Shown one piece after another: positions 54,422 to 62,827 of a DNA stretch of 64,000 nt. Position numbers and translations under genes: made by a program. Every line of letters begins with the position of its first letter. Position 1 is the stretch's first letter. The notes below the pieces were generated by a model. That model was not told the origin of the DNA. It ran no database searches and worked only from the letters and a program-made list of their open reading frames with translations. Origin of the DNA: Brevinema_A sp051649245 (GTDB lineage: Bacteria; Spirochaetota; Brevinematia; Brevinematales; Brevinemataceae); contig JBOFGS010000019.1 of NCBI GenBank assembly GCA_051649245.1, positions 186,001 through 250,000 on the forward strand, in the 5' to 3' direction.

Positions 54422-55798
54422 ATGAAAAAATTTGTCAATATGACAATAAAATGTTTTACATTTATGTTTGGTTTGCTTTTTGTGAGTAATACCATTCTGA
54501 TGGTTCAGTCTACTTACGCACAAGAAGCAATACCTCAATTTTTGTATGGGATTGTTTCTTGGTACGGAGATGATTTTGCTGGGAAACAAACAGCAAGTGG
54601 TGAGATTTATTCTCCTTCTGCATTGACTGCTGCACATAGATCCTTGCCTTTTGGAACAAGAGTTGAGATTGAAAACCTAAGTAACGGTAAAAAAGTTGAA
54701 GTTATTGTTAATGATAGAGGACCTTCTGCACAAAATCGTATTTTTGATGTGTCTAAACAAGCTGCAGATGTGTTGGGTATTTTAGATGATGGTACAACAT
54801 TTATAAAAGCTACTATTTTAGAATTAGGTACCTCTCTTCCTTCTCCTGTACAAAATCCAAGTACTCCTATTGGGCAAGATATTCCTCAAGGATTTAATCC
54901 TAATGTAACTCCTACAAACAACATCCCACCTCTTTCTACAACACCTGTTGCTTCTAATGATACCGCTATGTTAGACGAAGATTTGAATGCTTTATTTGCT
55001 GATGCGGAAGAAGAGTTGCAATTTATGGATGATGACGACTTAAAAACACAACCTTCAGAACTGAGAACTCAGGAATTGCCAGGTTTAAATCAACCACCAG
55101 CAGGATTTGCAAATACAGACGATCTTCTTATTGATGATCCACTTGCAAATCTCACATTAGGTGATGAAAATGAATTTGTTGCAGCACCACTTCCTCCTGA
55201 TGCTGTTTTAAAGACAGCTCCTAAGGCCTTTACTACAAATACATCACAAGAACCATTTGATGATCCTTTTGCTGATTTGTTTGATGAGCCTTCGGATCCT
55301 TATACTTTTCAACAACAAAGAACAATAGTTTCTCCTTCTGAACCTGTTACCATTACAAATTACACTGCTCCTGTGACCAATATTGTAACACTTCCCGGAG
55401 AACAAGTTACTATAACGAATAATGTGCCACCTTCTTCATCTGTCATTGTAGATCCTGCTACAACTACAGTAACATTTCCTAAAGAACAAGTTATTGTAAC
55501 AAATAATATGTCACCTTCTTCATCTATCATTATAGATCCTACTGCAACAGTACTAGAAGGAGACAATTATATCATCCAAGTAGGTGCATTCACAAAACAA
55601 AAATATGCTATGGAAATTTATGGAAAATTAAGAAAAGAAGGATTGAATGCTTTTATTACCGATGTGAAAATTAAGGGCAAAAGCATGATTCGTGTTCGAG
55701 TAGGCTATTTTAAAACAATAGATGAAGCTATCAGCATATCTCAACGGATCACTGATCAATTTAAGTTAGAAAATAGAATTATCAAAGTTGAATATTAA
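54422..55798 (+). CDS. rlpA: RlpA-like septal ring protein with SPOR domain
   Basis: The 458-residue protein has a signal peptide (about 1-36), a double-psi beta-barrel RlpA domain (about 40-130: YGIVSWYGDDFAGKQTASGE, ALTAAHRSLPFGTRVEIEN, VNDRGP), a long low-complexity Pro/Asp/Thr linker and a C-terminal SPOR domain (about 380-455: NYIIQVGAFTKQKYAMEIYG), which binds denuded glycan strands of septal peptidoglycan. RlpA proteins are lytic transglycosylases or septal scaffolds; there is no lipobox here. The linker carries an 84-bp tandem repeat. ATG 54422 has GGAGGAG upstream; an earlier start 22 codons upstream is unlikely. Confidence 0.88.
   Translation: MKKFVNMTIKCFTFMFGLLFVSNTILMVQSTYAQEAIPQFLYGIVSWYGDDFAGKQTASGEIYSPSALTAAHRSLPFGTRVEIENLSNGKKVEVIVNDRGPSAQNRIFDVSKQAADVLGILDDGTTFIKATILELGTSLPSPVQNPSTPIGQDIPQGFNPNVTPTNNIPPLSTTPVASNDTAMLDEDLNALFADAEEELQFMDDDDLKTQPSELRTQELPGLNQPPAGFANTDDLLIDDPLANLTLGDENEFVAAPLPPDAVLKTAPKAFTTNTSQEPFDDPFADLFDEPSDPYTFQQQRTIVSPSEPVTITNYTAPVTNIVTLPGEQVTITNNVPPSSSVIVDPATTTVTFPKEQVIVTNNMSPSSSIIIDPTATVLEGDNYIIQVGAFTKQKYAMEIYGKLRKEGLNAFITDVKIKGKSMIRVRVGYFKTIDEAISISQRITDQFKLENRIIKVEY
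55385..55552 (+). repeat. 84-bp tandem repeat inside rlpA
   Basis: Two in-frame copies (55385-55468 and 55469-55552) encode 28-residue units of the form VT(L/F)P.EQV.(I/V)TNN..PSSS(V/I)I.DP. They extend the linker between the RlpA and SPOR domains. The copies differ at several bases, so the duplication is not recent. Confidence 0.8.
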
Positions 55799-55800
55799 AT

Positions 55801-55831
55801 AAAAAATCCTCCAAATTTTGGAGGATTTTTT
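55801..55831. terminator. bidirectional terminator after rlpA
   Basis: A perfect 14-bp stem (55801-55814 with 55818-55831) with a 3-base loop and T-runs in both directions, between converging rlpA and the hydrolase gene. Confidence 0.88.
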
Positions 55832-56706
55832 TATTTGTTAATAAATTTAATAATGGTATCAATAACCTGCTCTTTGATAGGCTCAAAGTTAAGAAGATCA
55901 TGCCTACTTCCTGTGATTTCCTGATCTAATGGTGTGTCAAAGACCTTCATTTCTACGTAATGTATTTTTTCACTAATTTTTTTCATATTACTAAAGGGAA
56001 CAGTAGGATCACTTTTTTCATAGATTAGTAATGTTTTTGCGGTGATATCATGTAGGTGTTTTCTAGTTTCTTTGAGTCCCATTTGGAAAGAATGAATTGT
56101 TAGTCCAAAATACCAGTCTTTTTCTTCTGGATTGATATGACTTTTTACAAAAAGTCCTTTTTTCTTTGTAAAATGAACTAATCCAGAAAAAATAATCTGA
56201 ATATTTTTTGTTAACGAAAATTGTTTGTTTAATAGATTGATAGGACTCGCAATAATGACAAGATGTTTGATAAAACTCAAACTTGGTGCTAATGCCATTG
56301 CTAAAGATCCTCCCTGAGAGTGTCCTAACAACACAATGTTTTCATAGTTACCGCTATGTTCTAAAATTTTTCGAAGTGCAACTTTTAAAGAATCATTCCA
56401 TTGGTAAGGTTTTTGCGTGGTTAACTCACTTTCTATTTCTACAGAATTAGGGAGTGTCGGTGCGTACATATCCCAGTCTTTTTGTACAAGAGTTTTTCCC
56501 AGTTCATTAAAAACACTTGGGTAACCATACATTCCATGCAATGCAATAACAAGATTTTTATTCCCTGTTTTTTTATACCAAATATCTTTTGTTGAAGAAT
56601 ATTGTTCTGTAAATATTTTTTCTGTGGAATTTGGAAAAAATAACATTGTTTGCGTCATTAATAATATAAAAATAAACAAACTGATTGATATCATATAATA
56701 AATCAT
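55831..56706 (-). CDS. membrane-anchored alpha/beta hydrolase
   Basis: The 291-residue protein has an N-terminal hydrophobic helix (about 2-22) and an alpha/beta-hydrolase fold: oxyanion region ALHGMYGYP, nucleophile Ser in LGHSQGGSLA, Asp in KSDPTVPF and His in GSRHDLL. It resembles carboxylesterases of the Est30 or monoglyceride-lipase type. It probably acts at the membrane on a lipid-like ester. It follows dprA after 1 base and ends the rsmG operon. Confidence 0.82.
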   Translation of the reverse strand: MIYYMISISLFIFILLMTQTMLFFPNSTEKIFTEQYSSTKDIWYKKTGNKNLVIALHGMYGYPSVFNELGKTLVQKDWDMYAPTLPNSVEIESELTTQKPYQWNDSLKVALRKILEHSGNYENIVLLGHSQGGSLAMALAPSLSFIKHLVIIASPINLLNKQFSLTKNIQIIFSGLVHFTKKKGLFVKSHINPEEKDWYFGLTIHSFQMGLKETRKHLHDITAKTLLIYEKSDPTVPFSNMKKISEKIHYVEMKVFDTPLDQEITGSRHDLLNFEPIKEQVIDTIIKFINK

Positions 56707-56707
56707 T

Positions 56708-57820
56708 CTATCTCCTTAGGTATAATTGACCCGGTTTTTGAATAATAAGGTTGTTTATTTCCATTATTGTAAGTATTGATGTTAATGTGGCAATATTAAT
56801 CTGTAATACTTCTGCAATTTCATCAAAATGAATTTCTGTTTCTGATAATTCAAGAATTTTTTGTTGTTCTATAGGTATGTTTGTGTCTATTTGTTTTGGT
56901 GTTTCCGGTGTAGATCGTTGAGCCATAAATCTCATACTTTGATGATTGGGCGATGACTTTAAAATATCTTCTACAATATCAGCAGGATCTAAAGCGATCT
57001 TTGCACCTTCTTGAATAAGGCGATTCGAACCTTTATATTGGAAAATGGTTGGATTTCCAGGAACAACATAAACATCTTTTTGTTGTTCAAGAGCCATCTG
57101 CACGGTAATCATTGTTCCTGATTTTTCAGGAGCTTGTATCACTAACATTGCTTGTGATATTCCACTAACAATACGATTACGACGTGGAAAACGCCATTTT
57201 GTTGATGCCATACCTGGTGGATATTCAGAAATTAACGCACCATGCTCTTTAACTTCGTCATACAACTTTTTTAATTTCACCGGATAAACAACATCAATTG
57301 CTGTCCCAAGTACCCCAATAGTAAACCCTTTATTTTTTAAGACACTTCTTGCTGCTATTGAATCGTGTCCATAAGCAAGTCCACTTACGACACCGATTCC
57401 ATATTCTACAAAATGACTACAAAACCACTCATTAATTTTTTCAGATTCAGCTGTATGTTTTCTCGTTCCTATGACACCTATTAATGGAACATGAGGATAA
57501 ATATTTCCTTGTCTGTATAGTAAAAAAGGGGGAGAAGAAATATTTTTTAATAACTTCGGATACTCTGGATGATCCCAATCAATTAATTGTATATTTTTCT
57601 TTTCACATGTTTCAAGTACAAAAGAACCAAAATTTTTCATTTTTGTAAGAATTTTTTTTGATTCTTCATTTTGTAACTGTAAAAATTGATATTGAAAATC
57701 GATATCACAATCTAAGAAATCTTCAATATTAGGAAATTTTTGTGTAATTTTTTTGTAGCGATTCCAACCAATAAGATCCGTTGCAGAAAAGGCAGCAAGC
57801 GCAAAAAGTTTTTTATTCAT
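56708..57820 (-). CDS. dprA: DNA-processing protein DprA
   Basis: DprA binds incoming single-stranded DNA and loads RecA during natural transformation; it is also widespread in non-competent bacteria. The 370-residue protein has the Rossmann-fold core GVIGTRKHT, VVSGLAYGHDSIAA, GTAIDVVYP, ISEYPPG, FPRRNRIVSGIS, EKSGTMITVQMALEQ and VVPGNP, and a C-terminal winged-helix-like segment (about 310-370). The ATG overlaps the upstream stop codon (TAATG). No comEC or other competence gene is in the window. Confidence 0.95.
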   Translation of the reverse strand: MNKKLFALAAFSATDLIGWNRYKKITQKFPNIEDFLDCDIDFQYQFLQLQNEESKKILTKMKNFGSFVLETCEKKNIQLIDWDHPEYPKLLKNISSPPFLLYRQGNIYPHVPLIGVIGTRKHTAESEKINEWFCSHFVEYGIGVVSGLAYGHDSIAARSVLKNKGFTIGVLGTAIDVVYPVKLKKLYDEVKEHGALISEYPPGMASTKWRFPRRNRIVSGISQAMLVIQAPEKSGTMITVQMALEQQKDVYVVPGNPTIFQYKGSNRLIQEGAKIALDPADIVEDILKSSPNHQSMRFMAQRSTPETPKQIDTNIPIEQQKILELSETEIHFDEIAEVLQINIATLTSILTIMEINNLIIQKPGQLYLRR

Positions 57821-58731
57821 TATTCTTCCAATAATTCATAGATTATATTTAAATTATTTCTGATACTGTTAAGTCTTTGATTTAATTCAAATTCATGATT
57901 CAACGATTTTCTAAGAAATTTTTTCTGTCCTAATTTCTCTAAAATCAATGCTTCTGTTTGTTCATAAATATTTTTTGATCTTAATAAATCGTTTTGTTCA
58001 AAATAAACTCGTGCAATACCCAATAAAGCATTAATGTTTTCCGGTGAATATATTAAGATTTGTTCAAAATAATCTAATGCAGAATCAAATTCTCTTAAAT
58101 CAAGATAGACCAATCCCAATCCATACAATGTATCTAAATGTCTTGGATTATCTTCTAAAGCAAGCAAAGAATAATGAATGATTTTTTGACTAATGTCTTT
58201 TTTTTCGGAAATGGATGTTTTGGTGCGATATAGAGCAATATAAGCTGTTGCCAAGGATTGTTTTGTTTTTATATCTGAGGGCAATAAAAAATATGCTTGT
58301 TCTAAATCTGTCACCGCAGCAAAGAACATGCCGTTTTGTAATTCTAATAATCCTAGCGTATAAAGATATCTATGCAGACTATGATCGATTAATACTTCTT
58401 GTTTTGCCAGTTTGATAAATGTCTTCGTCGTATTTAAGAGATCAATACTTTGTTTTTTTTGAGATATTTGGTTTGTAATATTCTCAAAAAAAGCTTTCTG
58501 TTTTTGGGGATTGTTTTTTATTTCATCTGAAATAGTTTGATAGGAAGAGAACATACCAAATAAATTCCACGCCCCTCCGAGCCTTAATGAACCTGAGAGA
58601 CTGTTGTTTTTATTTATTTTTTCCGCTTTCCGTAGTACAAGATCAATAGGATCAACACTTCTACCTACAATAAAACCAAAGAATAATCCAAGTAGAAAAA
58701 TAACAATCATTATTGGATATGATTTTTTCAT
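57820..58731 (-). CDS. membrane-anchored TPR protein
   Basis: The 303-residue protein has an N-terminal transmembrane helix (about 5-24, with the GLFFGFIVGRSVD motif) and TPR repeats (about 110-265: LLELQNGMFFAAVTDLEQAYFLLPS; LGLVYLDLREFDSALDYFEQILIYSPENINA; LLGIARVYFEQNDLLRSKNIYEQTEAL). The rest is helical. It lies between maf and dprA and overlaps dprA by 1 base. It probably scaffolds a membrane complex; the role is unknown. Confidence 0.75.
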   Translation of the reverse strand: MKKSYPIMIVIFLLGLFFGFIVGRSVDPIDLVLRKAEKINKNNSLSGSLRLGGAWNLFGMFSSYQTISDEIKNNPQKQKAFFENITNQISQKKQSIDLLNTTKTFIKLAKQEVLIDHSLHRYLYTLGLLELQNGMFFAAVTDLEQAYFLLPSDIKTKQSLATAYIALYRTKTSISEKKDISQKIIHYSLLALEDNPRHLDTLYGLGLVYLDLREFDSALDYFEQILIYSPENINALLGIARVYFEQNDLLRSKNIYEQTEALILEKLGQKKFLRKSLNHEFELNQRLNSIRNNLNIIYELLEE

Positions 58732-58740
58732 CCTAACAAC

Positions 58741-59292
58741 CTATCTATGTTTTTTTATGAATTCTGTTACTAAAGACATAGGAGCTCCAATAATAGTATC
58801 AAGAGTTCCTGATTTGATGATAACATTTGTATCTTGTTTTTGAATAGCGTACCCACCTGCAAATGTCGTCACAGGATGTTCGGAAATGTACCGATCAAGG
58901 GATTGATGATCCATTGTTAAGAGGAGGGTGGCAGATTCTGTACCAGAAAATAGGTGACCTTGATAAATAATCGCATAACCTGTCCAGACAGTTTGTTCTT
59001 TATTGATCAGATAAGAAAGTATTCGTTTTGCATCTATCTTATTTTTTGGTTTTCCTATCACAGAACCATGGCATTCTACCATTGTATCAAAGGCACAGAC
59101 AAAATCATTGTCATAATCACGTGCCACAATCTTTGCTTTTCGTTCCGCAAGAGCTTGTACCATTTTTTTTACTGGTAAAGATGCCAAATCTTCTTCTTCT
59201 GCACCGGAGACAACAACTTTGAACGTCTCAAAATATTCAGCAAATAATTCTTTTCGTCCTACAGATCCGGATGCTAAAATAATATTTTTCAT
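58741..59292 (-). CDS. maf: Maf-type nucleoside triphosphate pyrophosphatase
   Basis: The 183-residue protein has the Maf family motifs: ILASGSVGRKEL at the N-terminus, the EEED/Lys-rich loop, AFDTMV with the catalytic Asp, and VIGKPKN. Family members hydrolyse dTTP, UTP or modified pyrimidine nucleotides and are linked to septum formation in some species. The usual QRVTTDS-like AADTVV is altered to CAFDTMV. Fits between rsmG and the TPR gene in the operon. Confidence 0.9.
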   Translation of the reverse strand: MKNIILASGSVGRKELFAEYFETFKVVVSGAEEEDLASLPVKKMVQALAERKAKIVARDYDNDFVCAFDTMVECHGSVIGKPKNKIDAKRILSYLINKEQTVWTGYAIIYQGHLFSGTESATLLLTMDHQSLDRYISEHPVTTFAGGYAIQKQDTNVIIKSGTLDTIIGAPMSLVTEFIKKHR

Positions 59293-59304
59293 ATTTTATC
59301 CTTA

Positions 59305-59844
59305 TCATGGTTGGTATATTTTTACAATATACCCACGTGGATTTTCAAAAATTTCAAATTCACTGATTCCTGCTTCTTCAAGTTCCCTCAATACTTTATT
59401 TCCTTTAAGAAGTAAAAATTCTTTTGCATACGGTGCATGTTTTTTTTGCCAAGAAAGGATATCTTTTATTGACGCAAAAGCACGACTTGTAATTACACAA
59501 GATTGTTCATAGATAAAATTTTTATCTACCTTAATAACTTCAACATCCAAATCAAATTTTACAGAACACCACTTTAAAAAAGCAATTTTTTTATCTACAA
59601 TATCAGTAGCAAAAATTTTAATGTTTTTCGAAGAATCTTTTATCCAAAAAGCAATAGGAATCACAGGAAACCCACCACCAGATCCTATGTCAATCAGTGT
59701 GGTTTGTGTGGTTTTTTCAAGAAATGGTATTAGTGATAATGAATCATTAACATGTTCTTGGAGGTTTGAGATTTCGTTTTTAGAAACGAGATTGTGTGTC
59801 TTATTCCATAAGATTAATTCTTGAATATATAATGAAATATCCAT
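59305..59844 (-). CDS. rsmG: 16S rRNA (guanine527-N7)-methyltransferase
   Basis: RsmG methylates G527 of 16S rRNA. The 179-residue protein is shorter than the usual ~205. It has LWNKTHNLVSKNEI, IDIGSGGGFPVIPIAF (SAM motif I), FATDIVDKKIAFL and VITSRAFASIKDILSW. The promoter TTGTCA-17-TAAAAT (59877-59905) overlaps the divergent promoter of the lipoprotein gene. It heads the minus-strand operon down to the hydrolase. Confidence 0.93.
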   Translation of the reverse strand: MDISLYIQELILWNKTHNLVSKNEISNLQEHVNDSLSLIPFLEKTTQTTLIDIGSGGGFPVIPIAFWIKDSSKNIKIFATDIVDKKIAFLKWCSVKFDLDVEVIKVDKNFIYEQSCVITSRAFASIKDILSWQKKHAPYAKEFLLLKGNKVLRELEEAGISEFEIFENPRGYIVKIYQP

Positions 59845-59876
59845 CGTCCAACTTCTTTAATTTATACTTAAGTATC

Positions 59877-59905
59877 ATTTTAGCACACTTTGTAGTAATT
59901 GACAA
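59877..59905 (-). promoter_or_regulatory. promoter for the rsmG operon
   Basis: On the minus strand TTGTCA (59900-59905), 17 bases and TAAAAT (59877-59882). Its -35 shares five bases with the -35 of the divergent plus-strand promoter. Confidence 0.6.
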
Positions 59906-59927
59906 AAATTATTTTTTTACATATAAT
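59899..59927 (+). promoter_or_regulatory. promoter for the lipoprotein gene at 59974
   Basis: TTGACA (59899-59904), a 17-base spacer and TATAAT (59922-59927), a full consensus match, 46 bases before the ATG. An 18-bp palindrome (59929-59946) follows the -10 directly. Confidence 0.75.
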
Positions 59928-59928
59928 T

Positions 59929-59946
59929 TATAATAATATTATTATA
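59929..59946. repeat. 18-bp all-AT palindrome at the transcription start
   Basis: A perfect palindrome without spacer, made only of A and T, sits directly after the TATAAT of the lipoprotein promoter, covering the expected start site. Possible operator. Confidence 0.7.
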
Positions 59947-59973
59947 TATACTATATAATAAGGAGATATATTA

Positions 59974-60582
59974 ATGAAAAATATATTGTTCATTATCCTA
60001 TTTTTTATCAGTGCTTGTTCTACACAAAATGATGGTATTTTAAGTGATAAACCACTTACACAAAATATTCCTAGCACTGATAAATTCATCAAAGCTGGGA
60101 AACGTTTAGATTCTATTCATGTTTTTTCAACAGAGTCAGTGATAAATTCTGGAACTACGTTTGATGTGATCGAACGTCTTTATGATACTGTTTGGTATCA
60201 GACAGAAAAAGAATATGATGACGGTCGGTTAGAAACAGAAACAGAGTTTGTCTTTTTTAACAATCAATCTTGGGCTGTTGAAAGAGAGATGGAAAATGGA
60301 CACATGGAGCGTGTGGAAGCTGATGACTATAAAAAATTAACGCTCGAGACTACTGCTACACCTCTTCCTGATGCTTCAGATCTTCAAAACTCTGCTATTG
60401 TTCAAACAAGAGAACTTGGTGATCATGACATAGAATATGAAGGATATTGGCTTCAAGATGAAAATACTCTTTATATTGTTGAGGGTGATGATAAACAATC
60501 TGTTATTAATAGATTAACATTAATTATGAATAACCCTAAGCTTGGATTTAAAAACAGATATCTTCTTTCTGTTAAAAAATAA
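59974..60582 (+). CDS. lipoprotein of unknown function
   Basis: The 202-residue protein has a lipobox (ISAC, Cys15) after a hydrophobic signal. The mature part is acidic, with long beta-like stretches (TVWYQTEKEYDDGRLETETEFVFFNNQSWAVEREMENG). AAGGAG precedes the ATG. It is a single-gene unit with consensus promoter and a terminator at 60592. I do not recognise the family; the pattern suggests a periplasm-facing beta domain. Confidence 0.72.
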   Translation: MKNILFIILFFISACSTQNDGILSDKPLTQNIPSTDKFIKAGKRLDSIHVFSTESVINSGTTFDVIERLYDTVWYQTEKEYDDGRLETETEFVFFNNQSWAVEREMENGHMERVEADDYKKLTLETTATPLPDASDLQNSAIVQTRELGDHDIEYEGYWLQDENTLYIVEGDDKQSVINRLTLIMNNPKLGFKNRYLLSVKK

Positions 60583-60591
60583 AAATATCAT

Positions 60592-60620
60592 AAAAACCCC
60601 TTTCTACGAGAGGGGTTTTT
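60592..60620. terminator. bidirectional terminator
   Basis: A 10-bp GC-rich stem (60592-60601 with 60611-60620) with a 9-base loop and T-runs either way. The stop codon of the minus-strand ankyrin gene is in the loop. Confidence 0.85.
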
Positions 60621-61623
60621 TTGTTAGGAGATTTATGAGTTCGGTGTTACGTTCTTTTTCTGCAAAATAAAGAGCGTTATAACCATTGTTGTTTGTGATA
60701 TCTGTGTCAGCACCATATTTTAGAAGAAGTTTAATAAGAGGGAGGTATTCATATATGCTTGCGATGATTAATCCTGTATTACCATTTTTATCTTGGTGAT
60801 TTATCATTGCTCCTGCTTTGAGGAGAAGGGATAAGGTAGTTATTTGATTTGATTTTATAGACCAAAGAAGAGCTGTATTTTGATCTTGATCTTTTTCTTC
60901 CAAGTTACATCCTTGTGCTAACAAATCAAGAATATTTTCATGATTACCAAAAGCCGAAGCAATCATCAGAGGTGTTTCACCACGTTGATTTGGTGTTAGT
61001 GGAGATCCTTGTTGTAATAATTTTTTGACTATTTTAGAATGACCTCTTTTTAAAGCAATTGTTAAAGCAGAGTCTTCGTTATTGTTGGTCAAACTTGTGT
61101 CAATGGTAAAATTTTTAAAAAGATAGGAAATAACAGACAAATGACCGTTATATGATGCATAGATCAATGGTGTGGATCCATTTGATGATCTGATATTAAT
61201 AGTTGATTCGTTGACAAGTTGTTTTATGATTGGTAGAAATCCGTTTGCTGCCGCATAATGCAGGGCAGATCCTATATTGTCTTGGTAATATTTATTTGTT
61301 GTTTTTTCTAAAATAAGAGACAGTGTTTTTGTATGCCCGTATTTTGCTGCTACAAGCAAAGGAGTTAATCCGTCTGATGCACTATAATCTACATCTGCAC
61401 CACATTTGATCAAAAAATCAGCAGCAACAGTGTTGCCTTCTATTAACGCAATCATTAATGCAGAATAAGATGTCGTATGATTGATCGCATTAATATTAGC
61501 ACCATTGGTAATAAGTTTTTTAATCTGTTTTGGAGAGGCTTTTTCAATACTGTTGATAAGTTCTTCGTTTGAGGTTTGGTTTGCAAAAACAATCACAGGA
61601 ATCAAAAAAATCCATTTTTTCAT
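60604..61623 (-). CDS. exported ankyrin-repeat protein
   Basis: The 339-residue protein has a short signal peptide (MKKWIFLIPVIVFA) and about nine ankyrin repeats over nearly all of the mature chain (for example TSYSALMIALIEGNTVAADFLIKCGADVDY, GETPLMIASAFGNHENILDLLAQGC, GNTGLIIASIYEYLPLIKLLLKYGAD). ATG 61621-61623 is used because AAGGA lies upstream and a signal peptide results; an earlier start would add 29 residues. It is the last gene of the rluD-spoU operon. It resembles the exported ankyrin protein at 6612. Confidence 0.82.
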   Translation of the reverse strand: MKKWIFLIPVIVFANQTSNEELINSIEKASPKQIKKLITNGANINAINHTTSYSALMIALIEGNTVAADFLIKCGADVDYSASDGLTPLLVAAKYGHTKTLSLILEKTTNKYYQDNIGSALHYAAANGFLPIIKQLVNESTINIRSSNGSTPLIYASYNGHLSVISYLFKNFTIDTSLTNNNEDSALTIALKRGHSKIVKKLLQQGSPLTPNQRGETPLMIASAFGNHENILDLLAQGCNLEEKDQDQNTALLWSIKSNQITTLSLLLKAGAMINHQDKNGNTGLIIASIYEYLPLIKLLLKYGADTDITNNNGYNALYFAEKERNTELINLLTKKPLS

Positions 61624-61654
61624 AATATGATCCTTCGCGATTATTAATATCTTT

Positions 61655-62461
61655 CTATAAAAAACGTTGTGAAATTTCATAGGCAACAATACTAAATACA
61701 TTGCCGACATTTAGTGAATTTTTTTTACCAACCAAAGGCAACCGAACCACATGATCACATAAATCAAGGATCGATTCTGTAATACCAAACTCTTCATTTC
61801 CAAAAATAAAAGCACATTTTTCTATAGATTCAAGATCATCTATTGTTTGAAATGGTTCTACAACTTCAAGAGCAACAATTTTATATCCTAGAAATCGTGC
61901 TTTTGTGACGGCTTGCTCTGTTGATTCAAAATATTCATAAGGAACAAACTTTTCAGCACCAAGAGCTGTTCGTGATACTTTAGGATTTGGAGGATGTGGG
62001 GTAATTCCCGTTAAATATAACATTCCTGTTCCAAATCCGTCTGCAGATCGAAATATTGTTCCGACATTCATCGGAGATCGAAGATTATCTAAAATACCAA
62101 TCCATGGATATCGTTTGGGTTCTTTTGTTAGTTCGTCAAACTGAATAAATGAAAATTTTTTATCCTCATCTGCTTTTTGTTCTAATAACAATAATAAATC
62201 ATGGTACGCAAAATTTAATAATTTTATTTGTTCTTTAATAGGTGTATCATCTTTTAAGCTTAAAATCGGATCAATAATTTGTAACGCCTTGGTAATTTTT
62301 TGTCCTTCTTGATTACGAATAGCATCTGTGTAAGCAATGGTCTTATTAATTTCGAGTGGTTGATTGTTTTTGAGGGCTATTTCCATTGTTCTGATTGTTG
62401 ATGCAATCTTATAAATTTTTTGTTTTGTACCAAGTTGTGCAAATTTACGTGGATTAATCAT
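61655..62461 (-). CDS. TrmH/SpoU-type RNA methyltransferase
   Basis: The 268-residue protein has an N-terminal helical extension (about 1-110) and a SpoU domain (about 120-268) with the three motifs: NLRSPMNVGTIFRSADGFG (motif 1), IFGNEEFGIT (motif 2) and LPLVGKKNSLNVGNVFSIVAYE (motif 3). It makes 2'-O-ribose methylation in tRNA or rRNA; the target is not clear. It shares an operon with rluD, another RNA-modification enzyme. Confidence 0.9.
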   Translation of the reverse strand: MINPRKFAQLGTKQKIYKIASTIRTMEIALKNNQPLEINKTIAYTDAIRNQEGQKITKALQIIDPILSLKDDTPIKEQIKLLNFAYHDLLLLLEQKADEDKKFSFIQFDELTKEPKRYPWIGILDNLRSPMNVGTIFRSADGFGTGMLYLTGITPHPPNPKVSRTALGAEKFVPYEYFESTEQAVTKARFLGYKIVALEVVEPFQTIDDLESIEKCAFIFGNEEFGITESILDLCDHVVRLPLVGKKNSLNVGNVFSIVAYEISQRFL

Positions 62462-62470
62462 AAATGACCC

Positions 62471-62815
62471 TTAGGATTTTTTATTATATTCACTTGTTAA
62501 GGTGTAGTGATTTTGAGATGGTTTTAATTTTTGTGCTTTATCCTTGTGAGCTGTCCATCCAAAATCAATAAAAGAAATATCATTGGTATACAAGACATCG
62601 TAAGCCATAAAAAAAAATTCTTCTATCATTGAGATAAACAACGCCTTGTCAGCGATATCATCAATAAAAAATTCTTTAATGATATTTTTATCTACATTAC
62701 AATAACCAATAATACCACGACTATCTTCAATAATATAACTATTTTTTAATTCTGTTGACCATTTTTTTTCTTTTAATTCTAAAAAATCAGTGGTAAGAGC
62801 TTTTCTAAAAAACAT
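62471..62815 (-). CDS. small protein of unknown function
   Basis: The 114-residue protein starts MFFRKALTTDF with AGGGA upstream; ATG 62813-62815 is preferred over an adjacent TTG. It has a mixed alpha/beta pattern with SYIIEDSRGIIGYCNVDKN resembling a GNAT-type strand pair, but the full acetyl-CoA motif is missing. It lies between rluD and the methyltransferase and could be co-expressed with them. Real gene likely; function unknown. Confidence 0.55.
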   Translation of the reverse strand: MFFRKALTTDFLELKEKKWSTELKNSYIIEDSRGIIGYCNVDKNIIKEFFIDDIADKALFISMIEEFFFMAYDVLYTNDISFIDFGWTAHKDKAQKLKPSQNHYTLTSEYNKKS

Positions 62816-62827
62816 CAAAAATCCCTA

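Noticed and set aside
55385..55552. Direct repeats considered as a CRISPR array.
   Set aside because: Only two 84-bp copies, in frame within rlpA, with no spacers and no cas genes.
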